IMG/VR virus record: IMGVR_UViG_3300023180_000232
Location: 1 to 32,190 of that record
Source of the DNA: a virus
DNA: 32,190 nt
Strand: one strand, 5' to 3'
The notes under the pieces are model-generated. The model was not told the DNA's origin and did no database searches. It was given only the letters and a program-made list of their open reading frames with translations. This document shows, piece after piece, positions 29,717 to 32,190 of this stretch (the stretch's first letter is position 1; every line of letters begins with the position of its first letter). The translations under genes and the position numbers were made by a program.

Positions 29717-30226
29717 CGCCTCGACCTTTGCTGCGCTCGTCTTCTAGTTTAACAAAAACGCTCCACTCGATAAACTCTGTTAGCGTCATTTCACGCTCTA
29801 ACTCAGAAACTGTTTTATGTAGACGATCTGCCAGATAAAATAAGAACTGACGTTGATCGTCCTCCCTTAGTTTTTTTCCAGTTCCTCAGTCTTCGATCCC
29901 ATAATCTCTGTGCAAATTCTACTAATCACTTCGATGTCAGCGTGTTCTCTGAGAGCTTTTTTATCACCCGCATTGAACATTTTAGATCCATCTTCAGCTA
30001 ACGCCTTTTGAACAAGTACTTCACACAACGCATCAATCTGGCTTTCGCTATTCCGACTAGCAAAATCAATCCTAGCTTGATCTCGGAGAGTAAACGGCGC
30101 AGCAAAGATAATAAGCGGCCCATCATCGTCACCCCACTCCGGTACACGAATTTCGCGCAATCCTTGAGCGTCGTAATGAGCTTTGATCCTATCGATGACA
30201 TTTGTTTGCTCTTTCTTTTGAGCCAT
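29679..30226 (-). CDS. GT tail assembly chaperone made by -1 frameshift
   Basis: The T frame continues the G gene after a -1 slip at 29876-29870. It adds 63 residues, LREDDQRQFLFYLADRLHK to NRLNR, and stops at 29679. The extension TVSELEREMTLTEFIEWSVF, then VKLEDERSK, is typical of the T domain that bridges the tape measure and the tail-tube subunits. The fusion product would be 182 aa. No separate good start exists for T, so expression by frameshift is the simplest reading. Confidence 0.85.
29867..30226 (-). CDS. Tail assembly chaperone G (zero-frame product)
   Basis: 119 aa. MAQKKEQTNVIDRIKAHYDA, then GLREIRVPEWG, GPLIIFAAPFTLRDQARIDF and EVLVQKALAEDGSKMF, with a helical end EVISRICTEIMGSKTEELEK. 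This fits G-type chaperones, which coat the tape measure before tube assembly. It lies between the major tail protein and the tape measure, the invariant place for this gene. The zero-frame stop follows the slippery heptamer directly. The ribosome binding site is ACGGGAGAA. Confidence 0.85.
   Translation of the reverse strand: MAQKKEQTNVIDRIKAHYDAQGLREIRVPEWGDDDGPLIIFAAPFTLRDQARIDFASRNSESQIDALCEVLVQKALAEDGSKMFNAGDKKALREHADIEVISRICTEIMGSKTEELEKN
29870..29876 (-). other. Programmed -1 frameshift site A_AAA_AAC
   Basis: On the minus strand the last codons of G read GAA-AAA-AAC-TAA, which contains the canonical slippery heptamer A AAA AAC directly before the stop. After a -1 slip, reading continues CTA-AGG-GAG into the T frame, which stays open for 63 codons. 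A GGGAGG lies just downstream. The site is in the position where lambda-like phages shift frame between G and T. Confidence 0.85.
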
Positions 30227-30251
30227 GTTTGTTCTCCCGTTAGACCGACAT

Positions 30252-30279
30252 TGGGTGGGAAATAATTAACCCCCACCCA
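30252..30279 (-). other. Hairpin between the major tail protein and chaperone genes
   Basis: A perfect 8-bp stem TGGGTGGG/CCCACCCA with a 12-nt AT-rich loop lies in the 66-bp gap after the tail tube gene. No U-tract follows, so full termination is unlikely. It could stabilise the tail tube mRNA by blocking 3' exonucleases or attenuate transcription into the chaperone gene. A similar hairpin follows the MCP gene. Confidence 0.55.
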
Positions 30280-30292
30280 GCGCCGTTTAGTG

Positions 30293-30682
30293 TTAGGCAA
30301 CAGTGCCTTCAGTCAAAGCGCCAGTGCCTTGAACTGTTAAAGTAGCTTCAGTCATACCATCAAAGCTGGCGGTAACTGATCGACCCGTTACAAGAGCCGT
30401 TCCAGATAACTTGTGATCGCCCGTTGTATTGCCTTCCATTTGGAAAGAAACTGTGATCGAGCTATCAACAGTCATTGCTTGTTGAGCGGTGTCAGTGTCG
30501 TCAAAGTACACTTCCATCGATCCGCTCCAGCCCTTCATGCCAACCTCAAAGGTTCTGTATGAATCGCCAATGGTGCTGGACTCAATCGGGTCCATCGTTT
30601 CGTCAACAGACCATGATCTAATTTCTCCAACAACGTCAGAGCCGACGAGAACTGTTCCGCCGGAGCCTACAAAAGTCGCCAT
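30293..30682 (-). CDS. Major tail (tube) protein
   Basis: 129 aa, almost wholly beta structure. It starts ATFVGSGGTVLVGSDVVGEI and RSWSVDETMDPIESSTIGDS, followed by VGMKGWSGSMEVYFDDTDTA and TASFDGMTEATLTVQGTGAL. This is the pattern of short TP901-1/GTA-like tail tube proteins. A strong AGGAGG ribosome binding site precedes ATG 30682, as expected for an abundant virion protein. Hexameric rings of it form the tail tube around the tape measure. The hairpin after its stop may raise its mRNA level relative to the genes downstream. Confidence 0.88.
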   Translation of the reverse strand: MATFVGSGGTVLVGSDVVGEIRSWSVDETMDPIESSTIGDSYRTFEVGMKGWSGSMEVYFDDTDTAQQAMTVDSSITVSFQMEGNTTGDHKLSGTALVTGRSVTASFDGMTEATLTVQGTGALTEGTVA

Positions 30683-30684
30683 AT

Positions 30685-30837
30685 CTAATCCTCCTGGCTA
30701 TCTTCGATTAGAGCCATGATTGGCTCGGATTTAGGGCGGTCAGAAGTCCAACCCCGGCTTTCGTAAAGATCTAAACGATCCTCAGAAATCTCTATACCCT
30801 CGCCACCGTTGGGAGGAAAGACCATTATGCGTTTCAT
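30685..30837 (-). CDS. 50-aa conserved-type protein of the connector region
   Basis: The ATG at 30837 makes an ATGA overlap with the tail terminator gene and the gene ends 2 bp before the tail tube ATG. The protein reads MKRIMVFPPNGGEGIEISED, then RLDLYESRGWTSDRPKSEP, with an acidic end (IEDSQED). Small proteins with the layout 'G..IEI.E..L.LY..RGW' are common near the phage head-tail junction, but their role is not known. It overlaps the AGGAGG site of the tail tube gene. Confidence 0.65.
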   Translation of the reverse strand: MKRIMVFPPNGGEGIEISEDRLDLYESRGWTSDRPKSEPIMALIEDSQED

Positions 30838-31277
30838 GCTGCGTTCTCCAGATCGTTTTCAACCGCTGCATATTCTATCACATAAGTTAAGCGAACCATT
30901 CCAGCGGGTCGCTCACCTTCATCGCTATATTCAGCTTCAACTGATTGTAGCCTAATTGTCTTGGCAAGGCCATTCATAGTTATATCACCAGCCATAGCCT
31001 CTTCAACTTCGAGCGCAATCTGATCGAGCGTGTCATCTAAAACTGTCGTCGATACTGCATAGCCCTCGATGATTAAGCTCAGTTCGCGCATTTGTGTTCG
31101 AGGTGGCACAATCGTCGAAACCTCGATGCTTTCATCGCGCGTATAAACGCAAAGTCCAGGAAGGTTCCCAGAAGCCATTGGATATACGCGGCTTGCGTAG
31201 ATGTTAGATCCGGTGGTCGTTAATCCGGTCAAGTCAGTGATCGCTCTATCTCTTAACTGCTTTCTAAGATGCGCCAT
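30834..31277 (-). CDS. Tail terminator, gpU-like
   Basis: 147 aa. The start RKQLRDRAITDLTGLTTTGS, then NIYASRVYPMASGNLPGLCV, and the core MRELSLIIEGYAVSTTVLDD followed by DQIALEVEEAMAG is the usual pattern of phage tail terminators. These cap the tube at the required length and join the head connector. The gene is at the right place between the FII-like protein and the tail tube. TAATG overlap with the upstream gene. Confidence 0.82.
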   Translation of the reverse strand: MAHLRKQLRDRAITDLTGLTTTGSNIYASRVYPMASGNLPGLCVYTRDESIEVSTIVPPRTQMRELSLIIEGYAVSTTVLDDTLDQIALEVEEAMAGDITMNGLAKTIRLQSVEAEYSDEGERPAGMVRLTYVIEYAAVENDLENAA

Positions 31278-31591
31278 TAATCACGCTCCAGAACCAGAGT
31301 TGTGACACCAGTGCCATCCGGTTGAATAACGCGCACTGTGTAATTTATTGAATTAACGACGAGCGCATCGCCAGGAGTAGCAGTAGCAGGCACATCGCTG
31401 GATCGGCACATAAAACGTGGTTCCGCTGAGACAATGCCAACGCCACTTTGCGGATCAACTTCGAGAAATTCATTGTCGTAAATGCCGTTGATTGTGCTGG
31501 TTGCACCGCCATTGAGCGTATAACTCCCAGCGAGACCGAAGTCATCGATTGAGAAAAATACAGCTAGATCGTCGGCAGTTTCAACAGCCAT
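31277..31591 (-). CDS. Head completion protein, FII/gp16-like
   Basis: 104 aa. It reads DDLAVFFSIDDFGLAGSYTL, then TINGIYDNEFLEVDP, SAEPRFMCRSSDVPATATPG and INYTVRVIQPDGTGVTTLVL. This matches the small beta-barrel head-tail joining family of lambda FII and its relatives, with the conserved ATPGD...INYTV..V..DGTG ending. It docks under the portal and connector and provides the binding surface for the tail. It is coupled to the tail terminator by TAATG. Confidence 0.82.
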   Translation of the reverse strand: MAVETADDLAVFFSIDDFGLAGSYTLNGGATSTINGIYDNEFLEVDPQSGVGIVSAEPRFMCRSSDVPATATPGDALVVNSINYTVRVIQPDGTGVTTLVLERD

Positions 31592-31594
31592 TGG

Positions 31595-31810
31595 TTAACC
31601 TTCTGGTGTTTCTATTTCGTCTGCATCAACAGCGCGATTTGATAAAACTGGCCCACGTGAGCGAGTGCGTTTCGCTGCTTTAACTTGCTCCGCTTCACCG
31701 CGAGCGATCATTCTTTCAGCGATATGATCTGGAAGCTCGACACTATCTCCAGGCCACAAGTTGCGACCATGAATTGCAGAGAAAGTCTTTTTAGAAATCG
31801 TTAGCTTCAT
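31595..31810 (-). CDS. Small connector-region protein, HI1506/FluMu-like
   Basis: 71 aa from ATG 31810, chosen for GGAG 7 nt upstream; ATG 31852 lies in a hairpin and has no good site. The sequence KLTISKKTFSAIHGRNLWPG, then DSVELPDHIAERMIARGEAE and a basic stretch AKRTRSRG, resembles the small domain of Mu-like 'FluMu'/HI1506 proteins found beside capsid genes. The role is not established; it may assist connector assembly. It ends 3 bp before the FII-like start. Confidence 0.6.
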   Translation of the reverse strand: MKLTISKKTFSAIHGRNLWPGDSVELPDHIAERMIARGEAEQVKAAKRTRSRGPVLSNRAVDADEIETPEG

Positions 31811-31829
31811 ATTTGCTCCAGGGTGGGTT

Positions 31830-31855
31830 GGGGTGGCAATCGAAACCACCACCCC
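31830..31855 (-). other. Hairpin after the major capsid gene
   Basis: A 7-bp stem GGGGTGG/CCACCCC with a 12-nt loop lies 15 bp after the MCP stop. It lacks a U-tract. It would protect the capsid mRNA 3' end or attenuate the connector genes. Together with the similar structure after the tail tube gene it marks both most abundant virion proteins. Confidence 0.55.
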
Positions 31856-31870
31856 TCGCCATTAGTTAAA

Positions 31871-32190
31871 TCAAGCAGTGCTTACTTCGTCAGTTTTAGC
31901 GAAAGAAACTGCATTGCGGAGAGCAACGTCAACTTCTTGCATTATCGAAATAACCACATCACCGGATTTGCTGTTGGTGTAAGGATCAACAATGACCGAA
32001 GGTGCGCCAAACAAGCCAACCATAAGCTGGCTGAAGTCACCAAAGATCAATGCAGATGCATCTGTACCACCATCACCCGGATTGAGATTAGATGGAACAT
32101 TGCTTGTGAACTCGGCGCGATAACCATAGAGGTTATTCCAAGGATCGTTCAGAAGCATGACGCTATCGGTTGAACCAACGCGAGCGGTGT
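31871..32190 (-). CDS. Major capsid protein, 3' part (5' end outside the window)
   Basis: The frame enters at the window end and stops at 31871. The 106 complete codons read ARVGSTDSVMLLNDPWNNLY, then GYRAEFTSNVPSNL, ALIFGDFSQLMVGLFGAPSV and DPYTNSKSGDVVISIMQEVD. This is the classic C-terminal half of an HK97-fold capsid protein (A-domain and final strands). It continues the gene that runs off position 1: both pieces are in compatible phase, but the spine region between them, about 25 residues by comparison with the family, is not in the window. Confidence 0.92.
   Translation of the reverse strand, partial: TARVGSTDSVMLLNDPWNNLYGYRAEFTSNVPSNLNPGDGGTDASALIFGDFSQLMVGLFGAPSVIVDPYTNSKSGDVVISIMQEVDVALRNAVSFAKTDEVSTA

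Noticed and set aside
31821-31836. Possible G-quadruplex on the plus strand (GGGTGGGTTGGGGTGG)
   Set aside because: The last G-run has only two bases, and the sequence is better explained by the hairpin after the capsid gene. The transcript would be C-rich.
1-32190. Joining position 32190 directly to 1 to give a complete short capsid protein
   Set aside because: The phase fits, but the join would remove a conserved segment of the HK97-fold spine and leave an implausibly short middle. A gap of about 75 bp is more likely.
1-32190. Prophage or integrated element
   Set aside because: No integrase, attachment repeat, recognisable CI-type repressor or flanking bacterial gene is visible.

Overview
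The window is almost the whole genome of a tailed phage with lambda-type (siphovirus) architecture, probably infecting an alphaproteobacterium, perhaps a marine one. The order of the late genes gives the phage type: small terminase, GpA-type large terminase, gpW-like connector, lambda-family portal, HK97-fold capsid, FII/U-like connectors, major tail protein, G/GT tail chaperone with a -1 frameshift, tape measure, M/L/K/J-like tail tip. The host group is an inference. It rests on a GTA-type three-helix holin, two perfect CtrA-type boxes (TTAA-N7-TTAAC), and fibre proteins of a kind I associate with marine phages. I see no integrase, no recognisable CI-type repressor, no DNA polymerase, no tRNA and no CRISPR array.

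Both window ends lie in the same gene, the major capsid protein (MCP). The 5' part runs off position 1 and the 3' part enters at 32190. The genome is therefore circular or circularly permuted. Judged from family alignment, roughly 25 codons are missing at the break, so the full genome should be about 32.3 kb.

Layout. (1) The late operon is all on the minus strand. It starts near 6413 with packaging genes, continues through portal and protease-MCP to position 1, re-enters at 32190, and runs through connectors, tail tube, chaperone, tape measure and tail tip (23.5-32.2 kb). Nine small fibre and fibre-accessory genes follow (17.25-23.5 kb), then a compact lysis block (15.7-17.25 kb) and a nuclease-fold protein at 15.29 kb. 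Most junctions are ATGA or TAATG overlaps. (2) The DNA-metabolism and early region (6.5-13.9 kb) is mostly minus strand. It holds a resolvase-like nuclease, an SSB-like protein, a TOPRIM primase-helicase, small early proteins, a SleB-type hydrolase, HTH proteins, a 10-bp repeat cluster that may be a replication origin or operator array, and a displaced gpZ-like tail gene. (3) Two plus-strand patches carry a YqaJ-type exonuclease with an adenine-methyltransferase-like protein (13.85-15.3 kb), and one small unknown gene (10.57-10.87 kb).

Working model. The early minus-strand promoters at about 10.47 and 9.93 kb carry identical 17-bp palindromes at their -10 regions, so they may be tied to host CtrA or to a phage repressor. 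Replication would use the primase-helicase with host polymerase. Recombination would use the YqaJ exonuclease, the SSB-like protein and the resolvase-like nuclease. The S78 protease is fused in frame to the MCP, but a strong internal ribosome binding site should also allow separate MCP synthesis. The backbone is conspicuously rich in TCGA while the fibre cassette at about 17.3-21.6 kb is not, which suggests that the host-range cassette was exchanged.
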